The notes under the pieces: generated by a model
The model's input: only the letters and a program-made list of their open reading frames with translations
Database searches by the model: none
Told to the model about the DNA's origin: nothing
Program-made: the position numbers and the translations under genes
Shown: positions 1 to 8,346 of the stretch, piece after piece
How positions within the stretch are numbered: position 1 is the first letter of the stretch
Layout: each line of letters starts with the position of its first letter
Assembly: GCA_937894955.1 (NCBI GenBank)
Contig: CALAXO010000205.1
Span: 1 to 20,615 of the forward strand
From: an uncultured Clostridia bacterium
GTDB lineage: Bacteria; Bacillota; Clostridia; Christensenellales; CAG-138
Reading direction: 5' to 3'
Length of the DNA: 20,615 bases

Positions 1-1004
1 GAAAGCTCCGCAGGGCTGCCGCAATTGTTTACGCGGCGGCGAAGCTCGGTGCTGCCGTACATACCCTTTGTGTACCATGCAATATGCTTGCGCATATCGG
101 CAAATGCGCCGTCTCCGTGAGCGGCAACGTATTCCGAAATATGCCGAAGCGCGGCGTCAAGCCTTGCGCGGGAGGAAGGGGGAACATAATCTTCTCCGCG
201 AAGCGCGGCGCGGATTTCCGCAAAAAGGAAGGGATTCCCCTGTGCGCCCCTTGCGGCCATGATTCCCGCGCAGCCGGTTTTTGCAGCGAGTGCGGCGGCA
301 TCCGTTCCGCTGAAAACATCCCCGTTGCCGATGACGGGAATGCGCACGGCATTCACAACCTCCGCGATCTTATCCCAATCCGCAGTTCCCGAATACATCT
401 GCATTCGGGTTCGGCCGTGGACGGTGACAAAAGAAGCACCGGAGGATTCGGCCATCTTTGCAAATTCAACCGCATTGATTGAATCCGCATCCCAGCCGAG
501 GCGGAATTTGACGCTTACGGGAATGCTGACCGCACGAACGGCGGCCTCAATAATGCGTGCGGCAAGCGCGGGGGAGCGCATGAGTGCGGAGCCGTCACCG
601 TTGCCGGTGATTTTCGGCGCGGGGCAGCCCATATTGATGTCAAAAACCGCAATCTGCTTTTTGCACTCGGAGGATGCGGAATCGGCGTTCAGTTCCTCCG
701 AAAGCCTCTTTGCGGTGTCGGCAACAATCTCGGGTTCATGCCCGAAAAGCTGCACCCCGCAGGGGCGTTCGACGGGGGATATGTCGATAAGTTCCTTTGT
801 TTTTTTGTTGTTATAATGCAAACCTTTTGCACTGACCATTTCCGTGAAGGTGAAATCGCAGCCCTGTTCAATGCAGAGGCGGCGGAAGGCAGGATCTGTT
901 ATGCCTGCCATCGGCGCAAGCAGCACGGGTATGCAGCCGCATGTGTCGCGGCAAAGAATTTTTGAAAGCACCGCCGAAGCGGTCGGAGGGGTCGGTATTT
1001 GCAT
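1..1004 (-). CDS. dus: tRNA-dihydrouridine synthase (DusB-like), 3' end cut by window
   Basis: This is an FMN-dependent enzyme that reduces specific uridines to dihydrouridine in tRNA. The frame stays open from an ATG at 1004 to base 1, giving about 334 codons without the stop; the family is usually 320-350 residues, so only the last few residues are missing. Visible family motifs are LAPMAGITD near residue 30, the catalytic region DINMGCPAPK with the proton-donor Cys127, VTVHGRTR, the phosphate-binding IPVIGNGDV and GIMAARGAQGNP segments, and MRKHIAWYTKG near the C-terminus. The ATG at 1004 is the first start after an in-frame stop at 1017-1019, but it has no clear Shine-Dalgarno. It lies downstream of a terminator that separates it from dapF, so it probably has its own weak promoter, which I could not identify. 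The DusB assignment rather than another Dus subgroup is by general resemblance. Confidence 0.9.
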   Translation of the reverse strand, partial: MQIPTPPTASAVLSKILCRDTCGCIPVLLAPMAGITDPAFRRLCIEQGCDFTFTEMVSAKGLHYNNKKTKELIDISPVERPCGVQLFGHEPEIVADTAKRLSEELNADSASSECKKQIAVFDINMGCPAPKITGNGDGSALMRSPALAARIIEAAVRAVSIPVSVKFRLGWDADSINAVEFAKMAESSGASFVTVHGRTRMQMYSGTADWDKIAEVVNAVRIPVIGNGDVFSGTDAAALAAKTGCAGIMAARGAQGNPFLFAEIRAALRGEDYVPPSSRARLDAALRHISEYVAAHGDGAFADMRKHIAWYTKGMYGSTELRRRVNNCGSPAEL

Positions 1005-1071
1005 TTTGCAGCGGGTTCAAAAGCGGTAAACGCTTTGCCTTCCGTTTTTTAATGATGTTTGTTTTAATGGT

Positions 1072-1128
1072 TCTTAAAATAAAATTCCGCCGCAAATTCG
1101 AACGCATGTCGGAATTCTGCGGCAGGAA
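1072..1128 (-). terminator. Rho-independent terminator after dapF
   Basis: Read on the minus strand, a 15-pair stem with two single-base bulges (5' arm starting TTCC at 1128, 3' arm ending at 1085) is followed directly by TTTTATTTT. It begins 15 nt after the dapF stop codon and therefore ends the truA-exoA-dapF transcript before dus. Confidence 0.85.
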
Positions 1129-1142
1129 CGATTATGCGTCAA

Positions 1143-1985
1143 TTACTCATAATGATAAACACCCTCGCAGACGGTTGCGGCGGGGCCGGACATATAGAGA
1201 GTGTTATCGGGCAGCCATTCAATGCTCAGCGTGCCGATTTCAACATGCACATTCACGCGGCGTTCGGTATGTTTTGCAAGGATGCATGCCACGGCGGAGG
1301 CACACGCGCCCGTTCCGCAGCACATCGTGCTTCCGCACCCGCGTTCCCATGTGCGCATGATGATATTCTCCCTGTCGATAACCTGAACAAAATCAACATT
1401 GGTGCGCTTCGGGAAAATCGGACTGTGCTCAATATCCCTGCCGTAATATTCAACATCGGTAAGATCAACATCATCAACGAACACAACCGTGTGCGGAATG
1501 CCCGTGTTCACGCAGGAAACGATAAAGCGCCGCCCGTGGGAATAAAGGCTTTTTTGAAGGAAATCGCCCTCTGCCGAAACGGGAATGTCCGCACAATCCA
1601 GCTTCGGTTCACCCATGTTGACGCCGATTCGGACAACGGCGCCGTTCGAAAGTTCCGCATGAGTCTTTTTAATGCCCGAAAGTGTTTCGACGGAAGCATC
1701 GGGGGTGTTGACGATGCCCTTTTCAATTATGAATTTCACAAAGCAGCGTATGCCGTTGCCGCACATCTCCGCTTCACTGCCGTCATTGTTTAAAATCAGC
1801 ATACGAACGTCCGCACCGGGCAGAGAAGGCTTGCGAACGATTAAAAGGTTGTCCGCGCCGACGCCCGTGTTGCGGTGCAGGATTCGGCGGGCAAATTCGT
1901 TGATGCTGCGGATTTTTTCTTCACGGTCGTCGATAAGAATCATATCGTTGCCCAAACCGTGCATTTTTGTAAAGTTAAAAAGCAT
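1143..1985 (-). CDS. dapF: Diaminopimelate epimerase
   Basis: This 280-aa cytoplasmic enzyme interconverts LL- and meso-diaminopimelate, the last step before DapDC/LysA and MurE in the lysine and peptidoglycan branch. It is PLP-independent and uses two cysteines. Both are present: Cys75 in EMCGNGIRC and Cys223 in CCGTGACAS. Other family signatures are KMHGLGND at the N-terminus, GADN near residue 45, VNTGIPHTV near 160 and ERGCGST just before the second active-site loop (many homologues have GVGET there). Length is typical. The ATG at 1985 has a GAGG ribosome binding site about 6 nt upstream. It follows exoA by 95 bp with no terminator visible between them, so it is probably co-transcribed from the truA promoter; its own terminator lies just downstream. 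Confidence 0.97.
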   Translation of the reverse strand: MLFNFTKMHGLGNDMILIDDREEKIRSINEFARRILHRNTGVGADNLLIVRKPSLPGADVRMLILNNDGSEAEMCGNGIRCFVKFIIEKGIVNTPDASVETLSGIKKTHAELSNGAVVRIGVNMGEPKLDCADIPVSAEGDFLQKSLYSHGRRFIVSCVNTGIPHTVVFVDDVDLTDVEYYGRDIEHSPIFPKRTNVDFVQVIDRENIIMRTWERGCGSTMCCGTGACASAVACILAKHTERRVNVHVEIGTLSIEWLPDNTLYMSGPAATVCEGVYHYE

Positions 1986-2080
1986 AGGAACCTCTTCGAT
2001 GAATTAATCAAACTAATCGGAAAACAGTACGGATGCAAGCCATTTTCGGATGCAGCACGTAAAAGGTGCATTCGGATTCA

Positions 2081-2857
2081 TCAACCCCGACGCTGCGTTT
2101 CAAGCAGCAGCCCGACCGGGCAGTGATCACTGCCCATGACATCGGGGCGGATGAAGGCGTCCTTAACGGACGGGACAAGCCTTGCGCTGACAAGAAAATA
2201 GTCTATGCGCCAGCCGGTGTTTCGTTCACGCGCTTTGAACATATAGCTCCACCATGTGTAGGCATCCGTCCTGTCCGGATAAAGCACGCGGAAACTGTCC
2301 GCAAAGCCGCTTTCAAGAAGCTCGGTGAATTTTTGCCTTTCTTCATCGGTGAATCCTGCATTGCCGCGGTTGCTTTTCGGGTTTTTAAGGTCAATTTCGT
2401 TGTGTGCAACGTTCATATCGCCGCAGACGATGACGGGTTTCTTTTTATCAAGTCCGATGAGATAGGCGCGGAAAGCATCTTCCCATTCGCAGCGGAAATC
2501 AAGCCGTGTAAGCTCGCGCTGCGCATTCGGGGTGTACACCGTTACAAAATAATAATCGGGAAATTCAAGGGTTATGACCCGCCCCTCGGTTTCGAATTTT
2601 TCATCCGCACCCATGCCGTAAGCGACGGAAAGCGGTTCCTTTTTTGTGAAGACGGCTGTTCCGGAATAGCCTTTTTTTTCGGCGTAATTCCAGAAGCTCC
2701 TGTACTCTTCGGGAGCAAAATCTATCTGCCCTTCCTGCAGTTTTGTTTCCTGAAGGGCAAAAATATCGGCATCGGCTTCTTTGAAAAAGTCTTTGAAACC
2801 CTTGCCCATGCAGGCGCGCAGCCCGTTAACGTTCCATGAAATAAATTTTTCGGTCAC
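2081..2857 (-). CDS. exoA: Exodeoxyribonuclease III / AP endonuclease (GTG start)
   Basis: This 258-aa Mg-dependent enzyme cleaves DNA 5' to abasic sites and removes 3' blocking groups in base excision repair. Active-site motifs of the ExoIII family are all visible: SWNVNGLR with Asn9, LQETK with Glu37, Tyr108 in TVYTP, CGDMNVAH with Asp147 and Asn149, the TGWRIDYFL segment near 214-222, and SDHCPV with Asp244 and His245. The frame extends upstream to 2902, but I chose GTG at 2857: an AAAGGA ribosome binding site lies 9 nt before it and the family consensus begins with this residue. The start is 41 bp after the truA stop, which indicates an operon truA-exoA-dapF. Confidence 0.96.
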   Translation of the reverse strand: MTEKFISWNVNGLRACMGKGFKDFFKEADADIFALQETKLQEGQIDFAPEEYRSFWNYAEKKGYSGTAVFTKKEPLSVAYGMGADEKFETEGRVITLEFPDYYFVTVYTPNAQRELTRLDFRCEWEDAFRAYLIGLDKKKPVIVCGDMNVAHNEIDLKNPKSNRGNAGFTDEERQKFTELLESGFADSFRVLYPDRTDAYTWWSYMFKARERNTGWRIDYFLVSARLVPSVKDAFIRPDVMGSDHCPVGLLLETQRRG

Positions 2858-2898
2858 AGCAGCACATCCTTTCAAAACGGTTATTAAATCAAGTAAAA

Positions 2899-3690
2899 TC
2901 AAATGAGAAAATTGCGCAGGAGCAGATCCTCCGTGTCAAACTCCGGATACTCAATGCGCCAAAGTGTCAGCCCGTGCGCGGGAGCGGTGTCGCCGGCATT
3001 TTCGCGGTGCGGGCACTCGAGTGCGTGTCGAAGTTTGGAAATGTCGTCACTGCTCTGCCCGATGCGGAGCATGGTGCCGACCATGATGCGAACCATGTTG
3101 TAAAGAAAACCGCTGCCTGCAACATCGTAAACGATACAGTCGCCGTCGCGGCTCCAGCGGGAGAGAAAAATTGTGCGGACAGTCGTTTCGGCTTTGCTTC
3201 CTGCGGCTTTGAAAGCCGCAAAATCATGTGTGCCGATAAAAAGTTCCGCCGCGGCATTGAGCTTTTCAATGCTGAGCGGGGTATGAACATGCAGCGCCGT
3301 GCTGCGCGAAAAAGCGGAGGCATGACGGCTGTTGAGCACACGGTAGCGATAGTACTTTTTTTGAACGGAAAAGCGTGCGTGAAATTCCGCTTCGCCTTCA
3401 CGCGGCATTTCAAGGCTTGCTTTAATGCGAATATCGGGCGGCAGATATGTGTTCAGCGCGAATGCGAATTTTTCGGCGGGAATTCGGCTTTCGGTATCAA
3501 AATGCGCTGTCTGCGCCCGTGCGTGAACGCCGCTGTCCGTGCGGCCGGAAGCATGAAGCGTGATATTTTCGCCCGTGATTTTTTTGAGTGCATTGCCGAT
3601 GACCTGTTGGACGGCAATTCCGTTGGGCTGAATCTGCCAACCGACATAGTTTGTTCCGTCGTATTCAATAATAAGTACAATTCGATTCAT
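2899..3690 (-). CDS. truA: tRNA pseudouridine(38-40) synthase TruA
   Basis: This 263-aa enzyme isomerises uridines 38-40 in the anticodon arm of many tRNAs. The catalytic aspartate is Asp52 in ASGRTDSGVHA. The N-terminal IEYDGTNYVGWQ, the YYRYRVLN segment, GTHDFAAF and the C-terminal GSGFLYNMVRIMVGTML are all family signatures, and the length is normal. The ATG at 3690 must be the start because the conserved strand begins at residue 3. There is no Shine-Dalgarno; a TATAAT box ends 7 nt before the ATG, so the predicted mRNA is leaderless or nearly so. It is the first gene of the minus-strand cluster with exoA and dapF and is divergent from the protease gene. Confidence 0.97.
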   Translation of the reverse strand: MNRIVLIIEYDGTNYVGWQIQPNGIAVQQVIGNALKKITGENITLHASGRTDSGVHARAQTAHFDTESRIPAEKFAFALNTYLPPDIRIKASLEMPREGEAEFHARFSVQKKYYRYRVLNSRHASAFSRSTALHVHTPLSIEKLNAAAELFIGTHDFAAFKAAGSKAETTVRTIFLSRWSRDGDCIVYDVAGSGFLYNMVRIMVGTMLRIGQSSDDISKLRHALECPHRENAGDTAPAHGLTLWRIEYPEFDTEDLLLRNFLI

Positions 3691-3697
3691 GTTCCCA

Positions 3698-3727
3698 ATT
3701 ATACAGGAATAATGTGCGCGGTGTCAA
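3698..3727 (-). promoter_or_regulatory. truA promoter (predicted leaderless start)
   Basis: On the minus strand TTGACA (3727-3722), an 18-bp spacer and TATAAT (3703-3698) form a full-consensus sigma-A promoter. Seven nucleotides (TGGGAAC) separate TATAAT from the truA ATG, so transcription should begin at or one to two bases before the start codon. Confidence 0.8.
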
Positions 3728-3965
3728 TTCAATTAGGAATGAGGAGTTGGGAATGAGGAATTAAAAGCAGAGATCGGAGTGAAGAACGTTCACTTGCCGC
3801 CCTTGAAAGGGAAGGGGCAAATGAAATATATCTTCGCGGCAAACTGCTTCCGAAAAATCCCGAATAATTCCGGAAAAATATACATATTCGGCAAAAATCG
3901 CATGATTTCAGCATTTTTTCTTCAGCTTTCCGCAAAAAAAAACAATAAAGATTATATCAAAACTC
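3728..3965. other. Divergent spacer between truA and protease promoters
   Basis: I see no gene in this stretch. It holds a short direct repeat (GGAATGAGGA at 3736-3745 and 3750-3759, period 14) and a hairpin with arms TTGCC at 3794-3798 and GGCAA at 3816-3820 enclosing CCCTT/AAGGG. The rest is A-rich. An open frame from 3779 to 3979 runs into the protease promoter, has no ribosome binding site and is not credible. Confidence 0.5.
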
Positions 3966-3994
3966 TTGACACGGAATAAAATGCAGATTATACT
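3966..3994 (+). promoter_or_regulatory. Promoter of the S8 protease gene
   Basis: TTGACA at 3966-3971, a 17-bp spacer and TATACT at 3989-3994 predict a start near 4001. A second box, TATAAT at 3994-3999, overlaps it but has a poor 22-bp spacing to the same -35. Confidence 0.8.
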
Positions 3995-4005
3995 ATAATG
4001 GATTG

Positions 4006-4029
4006 GGTGCATTGACCTTTCAATGCACC
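4006..4029 (+). promoter_or_regulatory. 5'-terminal hairpin of the protease mRNA
   Basis: A perfect 10-bp stem (GGTGCATTGA at 4006-4015, TCAATGCACC at 4020-4029) with the loop CCTT starts about 5 nt after the predicted transcription start and ends 17 nt before the AGGAGG at 4047-4052. It is not followed by a T-run, so it is not a terminator. By analogy with stabilising 5' stem-loops such as that of Bacillus subtilis aprE, it may protect the message from 5'-end decay; this is inference. Confidence 0.7.
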
Positions 4030-4059
4030 GCTGTCAAAATACCATCAGGAGGAAAAAAC

Positions 4060-7000
4060 ATGAAGAAATCATTCAAAGGCTTTCTTGCGTGCCTGCTCGC
4101 GCTGATCATGGTCATCCCCATGTTCACCGTTGCAAATGCGGATCAAATGTCCACTTTTAACGGCACCCTTCAGGCCCGCGAAACCGCTTCCGTTGATGTT
4201 TCCCGCATCAGGAACAGCGGCATTGATATGACTGCAGACGTTGCAGTCAAGGAACAGCGCAATCCCGAGGATATCGTTACCATTCTGGTCGAACTCGAAG
4301 CCGCTCCCGCAGCGGAGGTTTGCGAAGATCTCAAAGCAGCAGGCGATTATCGTGAGCAGCTCAACGCTTCCCACAAGACCGCAGCCGCTATGATCAACGA
4401 AAAGCTCGGCACCGAAATCGTTATCAAGCACAACTATTCCGTTGTGTTCAACGGTTTCGCGTTCGAAGGCGAATATCGCCTCATCGATGAGATCAACAAG
4501 CTCGACGGTGTTCGTGCATTTGTTGATATGGAATGGGAAACCCCCGACCTCTTCAACACCACCACCCAGGTCGGTGCGGTTGAAGCATGGGCTCTCGACT
4601 ACTCCGGTGAGGGTACCGTTGTTGCTATCCTCGACACCGGCTGCAAAGTTGACCACCCCGCTTTCTCCGTTGAACCTTCCAACGTAAAGTTCACCCGTGA
4701 CAGCATTGCTTCCATCATCGCAAGCGGCGAGCTCCAGGGCTCCGGTTCCCAGATGAATATTAACAGCATCTATGTCAGCGGCAAGATCCCCTTCCGTTGG
4801 AATTACTACGGCAACAACGCAGACGTAAGCCACAAGAAGAGCGACCACGGCACCCACGTTGCAGGTATCGCAGCAGGTAACGGCGGCGAGATTCGGGGCG
4901 TTGCAAAGGATGCACAGATTGCAGTAATGCAGGTCTTCTCATCCTCCGGCGGCGCAAGCTGGTCCACCATCATCCTTGCGGTTGAAGACTGCGCGGTTCT
5001 CGGCGTTGACTCCGCAAACCTGTCCCTCGGTTCTCCCTGCGGTCAGGAAAGCTACAACGATGCTTCCTATACAGAGGTTTTCGAGCGCGCAACAGCTCTC
5101 GGCGTCAACTTTGCAATGGCAGCCGGCAACGACTACGATGCTTCCATGAACAACGCATGGGGCAGCAGCGATGTTACCACCGGCACTTGGGGTTACGATG
5201 GCTACAACCTCGTTTCCAACCCTGACTACGGTGTTGTAGGCTCCCCCTCAACCTGGCCCGCAAGTCTCTCCGTTGCTTCCGTAAAGAACAGCAAGACCCA
5301 GGGTTACTACATCAGCGTTGAAGACGTTAACTACAGCTACACCGAAAACGAAGACAACCCCGTTAAGATGCGTCAGGCTCTCGGCGGACAGACCGTTGAA
5401 TACGTTATGGTTCCCGGCGTCGGCACCGTTGAAGATTTCGCACAGGTCAACGTACAGGGCAAGATCGCTCTCGTAGAGCGCGGCGAAATCAACTTCACCG
5501 ACAAGGCTGCAAATGCAGAAGCTGCCGGTGCGGTTGCCTGTGTTGTTTACAACAACAAGGACGATGCGGTTAACATGGTTGCTTACGAAGGCGGTCATAT
5601 CCCCCATGTCTTCATCAGTAAAGAAGCAGGTGCAGCTTTTGCGGCAGCATCCGACAAGCATGCATTTGTTTCAAACGAAATGGGCATCTCCGACACTGTC
5701 GGCGGCAACATGCCTTCCGACTTCTCCAGCCGCGGTGTAACTTCCACCTTCGGCATCAAGCCCGAGATCACCGCCCCCGGCGGCCAGATCTACTCCGCAA
5801 CCGATCCCGGCATCTCCGGTACTCTCTACCAGGCATGGGACGGCACCTCCATGGCAACTCCCCATGTTGCAGGCGGTATGGCAATCGTAACTCAGTATGT
5901 TGAGGACAACTTCCCCGGTCTCAGCACCAGGGAGCGTCAGGCAATGGTCGATCGCATCCTCATGAGCACCGCAACCCCCGTTATCGAAGCAGGCGGCACC
6001 TATGCTTCCGTTATGGATCAGGGCGCAGGCGAATTGAACCTTGCAAAGGCTGTTACCACCAAGGCATACCTCACCGCAGAAGACACCTACAACAACCGTC
6101 CGAAGCTTGAACTCGGCGACGATCCCGAGAAGACCGGTGTTTACACCCTCACTTTCACCGTTCATAACTTCGGCGCCGCTGCTCTTAACTACACCATCGA
6201 TCCTTCCGTCCTCCTTGAAGACATCGGTCTGCTCGGCTACATGGACGAAGCTCAGGAACTCCCCGTCGTTGTTTACACCGGCGAAAGCTGGGATATCGCT
6301 GCTGAAGGCGACGAAGTCCTCCTCGGCGACGTAAACGGCAACGGCATCGTTGAAATTGCAGACGCTGTTAAGATTGCACGTCATGCTCTCGGACTCGAAT
6401 CCTACGACGAAGCTGTTTGCGATGTAAACGGCAACGGCGTTGTAGAAATCGCAGATTCTCTCCTTGCAATACGTGTTGCAATGGAGCTTGCGGAACCCAC
6501 TTACACCTCCGCAGGTTATGTAAGAGTTGACAAGCCCGACGTTGTTACCGTCCCCGCAGGCGGCGAAACCGAAGTCACCGTAACTCTCAACCTGACCGAC
6601 AACTGCAAAGAATACCTTGATGAGTACTACACCTCCGGCGCAATCGTAAACGGTTACATCGAGCTGATGCCCGCTTCCGAAGCTGACGGCGTAAGCCTCA
6701 CCATCCCGTTCCTCACCTACTACGGCGACTGGAACTATGCAGCAACCATTGACCGCGGATATTATTATGACGAATATCCCTTCAACTCCAACAACTACGC
6801 CAACACCGTCGGTTTCAAGAAGGGCAGCCAGAAGCTCCAGCGGCTCGGCGAAATCCCCTTCTTCGACAATGAAGATGACAAGCCCGCTCTGTATGAGTAC
6901 TATCTTGCAGATCGCAACGCTATCAGCCCCAACGGTGACGGCCTCCTCGACACCATCAACCTGATGTACATGGGTCTGCTCCGTAATGCGGAAGTTCGTT

Positions 7001-8346
7001 ACGTTGTTCTCGACACCAACGGCAACGAACTCGGCGTTATCGCTGATTACGGCGTATGCACCAAGGGCTTCTGGGATACAGACACCCGTGACCAGCTCGG
7101 CGTCACCTACGCTCAGTTCCCCGGCAACTACAACTTCAGTCAGTACAACAGGTCCGACCTTATCGTACGCATTGAAGCTAAGCTCGCCAACAACGGCATG
7201 CACACCACCAACGCATTCTCCGAAGCAGCGAGCGAAAACTGGAAGTGGGATATCCCCCTCCATATCGACACTCAGGCTCCTTCCGTAAGCAACTTCAGTG
7301 CTGCAAACGGCAAGTTCACCTTCAACGTAACCGATGAGCATTACGTTGCATACGTTGGCGTATTCACCAACAACGACGGCAACCTCGGCAACTGCCAGGA
7401 CGAAATCGCTGTTATGGAAACTCAGCGCGGCGCAACCACCGCAATCGAGCTCAGCGGTGAAGCCAACAACTTCGTTGTTACTTACGACTACGCAGGCAAC
7501 ATCGCAGTTTACCTCTGGAACGGCAGCACCCTCAGCCCCGTTCAGGTTGACCCCAACCCCCAGCCTGTCGGCAACTACTCCGATGCATACATCTACGGCT
7601 ACGGTCTTAACTTTACTACGGATAAGCGGTGGCTCTTCTTTGAGTCAAACAACCCCATGGAAGCTGTTTATGAGGGCGAGGAAGCTCCCAACGGCGAAAG
7701 CATCACAGCAGCAGGTTACGATGCAAACAACGGCGTTGTTTATGCACTCGAGAGCTCCGGCAAACTCTACCGCTACAGCGGAATCAACCCCCAGAGCGGT
7801 AAGCTCACCGGCAGGACCCAGGTTGCAACCGTTGCAGGTGCAGACAGCATCAACGAAATGGCATTCAACAATGCAGACGGTCAGCTCTACGCAATCAGCG
7901 GTGCAGCAAACCTGATGACTGTTGATGTCAACACCGGCGCAGTTACCGAAATCGGTCAGTTCGGCAGCGGCGTTGTCGCAATGGACTTCGATTCCAACGG
8001 CACTCTCTGGATCGTTGACCTCTACGGCGCACTTTGCAGCGTAGACCTCAACAGCGGCTCCATCACTCAGGTTGCAGAAACCGGCATCAGCGCACTTGCG
8101 GGTCAGAACTTCTACAATCAGAGCGGCTGCCTGTTTGAGAACACCTTCTACTGGGCAGCAATCCCCGGCGCAAATGCAAACGCCAAGACTCTTGTCAGGA
8201 TCGATATCACCAACGGTGCATTCGAAGAACTCGGCAAGATCGCGGACGGTACCTACGGTCTCCAGACCACCGGCATGTTTGCAATCCCCATGAGCAACGC
8301 AAGCATTGAAGCTGACAAACTCAACAACGTTGTCATCGCTGACTGA
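4060..8346 (+). CDS. Secreted S8 (subtilisin/lactocepin-like) protease with internal dockerin-like domain
   Basis: This is a 1428-aa exported serine protease. The start is ATG at 4060, with AGGAGG 7 nt upstream. Residues 1-27 form a signal peptide with likely cleavage after VANA. Residues ~71-157 resemble an I9 propeptide. The subtilase domain (~163-660) has catalytic Asp192 (AILDTGCKVDH), His263 (SDHGTHVAG), oxyanion Asn357 (AAGND) and Ser597 (WDGTSMATPHVAG). A PA-like insert lies at ~435-530. An Fn3-like segment (~693-745) is interrupted by two dockerin-type calcium repeats: Asp757/Asn759/Asn761/Asp768 and Asp788/Asn790/Asn792/Asp799. The Fn3-like fold resumes at ~815-885. ISPNGDGLLD (955-964) and ID-TQAPSVSN (~1070) are typical of cell-envelope proteases. 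Residues ~1175-1412 look like beta-propeller blades. No LPXTG, SLH or C-terminal membrane anchor is visible. Codon choice resembles that of the ribosomal protein genes, so expression is probably high. The natural substrate is unknown. Confidence 0.93.
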   Translation: MKKSFKGFLACLLALIMVIPMFTVANADQMSTFNGTLQARETASVDVSRIRNSGIDMTADVAVKEQRNPEDIVTILVELEAAPAAEVCEDLKAAGDYREQLNASHKTAAAMINEKLGTEIVIKHNYSVVFNGFAFEGEYRLIDEINKLDGVRAFVDMEWETPDLFNTTTQVGAVEAWALDYSGEGTVVAILDTGCKVDHPAFSVEPSNVKFTRDSIASIIASGELQGSGSQMNINSIYVSGKIPFRWNYYGNNADVSHKKSDHGTHVAGIAAGNGGEIRGVAKDAQIAVMQVFSSSGGASWSTIILAVEDCAVLGVDSANLSLGSPCGQESYNDASYTEVFERATALGVNFAMAAGNDYDASMNNAWGSSDVTTGTWGYDGYNLVSNPDYGVVGSPSTWPASLSVASVKNSKTQGYYISVEDVNYSYTENEDNPVKMRQALGGQTVEYVMVPGVGTVEDFAQVNVQGKIALVERGEINFTDKAANAEAAGAVACVVYNNKDDAVNMVAYEGGHIPHVFISKEAGAAFAAASDKHAFVSNEMGISDTVGGNMPSDFSSRGVTSTFGIKPEITAPGGQIYSATDPGISGTLYQAWDGTSMATPHVAGGMAIVTQYVEDNFPGLSTRERQAMVDRILMSTATPVIEAGGTYASVMDQGAGELNLAKAVTTKAYLTAEDTYNNRPKLELGDDPEKTGVYTLTFTVHNFGAAALNYTIDPSVLLEDIGLLGYMDEAQELPVVVYTGESWDIAAEGDEVLLGDVNGNGIVEIADAVKIARHALGLESYDEAVCDVNGNGVVEIADSLLAIRVAMELAEPTYTSAGYVRVDKPDVVTVPAGGETEVTVTLNLTDNCKEYLDEYYTSGAIVNGYIELMPASEADGVSLTIPFLTYYGDWNYAATIDRGYYYDEYPFNSNNYANTVGFKKGSQKLQRLGEIPFFDNEDDKPALYEYYLADRNAISPNGDGLLDTINLMYMGLLRNAEVRYVVLDTNGNELGVIADYGVCTKGFWDTDTRDQLGVTYAQFPGNYNFSQYNRSDLIVRIEAKLANNGMHTTNAFSEAASENWKWDIPLHIDTQAPSVSNFSAANGKFTFNVTDEHYVAYVGVFTNNDGNLGNCQDEIAVMETQRGATTAIELSGEANNFVVTYDYAGNIAVYLWNGSTLSPVQVDPNPQPVGNYSDAYIYGYGLNFTTDKRWLFFESNNPMEAVYEGEEAPNGESITAAGYDANNGVVYALESSGKLYRYSGINPQSGKLTGRTQVATVAGADSINEMAFNNADGQLYAISGAANLMTVDVNTGAVTEIGQFGSGVVAMDFDSNGTLWIVDLYGALCSVDLNSGSITQVAETGISALAGQNFYNQSGCLFENTFYWAAIPGANANAKTLVRIDITNGAFEELGKIADGTYGLQTTGMFAIPMSNASIEADKLNNVVIAD

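Noticed and set aside
3779..3979. A 66-aa open frame upstream of the protease
   Set aside because: It has no Shine-Dalgarno, lies in A-rich DNA and its end overlaps the protease -35 element.
5671..7341. A 556-codon open frame antisense to the protease gene
   Set aside because: It mirrors the strong codon bias of the protease, which rarely uses TTA, CTA or TCA. It has no ribosome binding site and its translation is low-complexity and unlike any protein.
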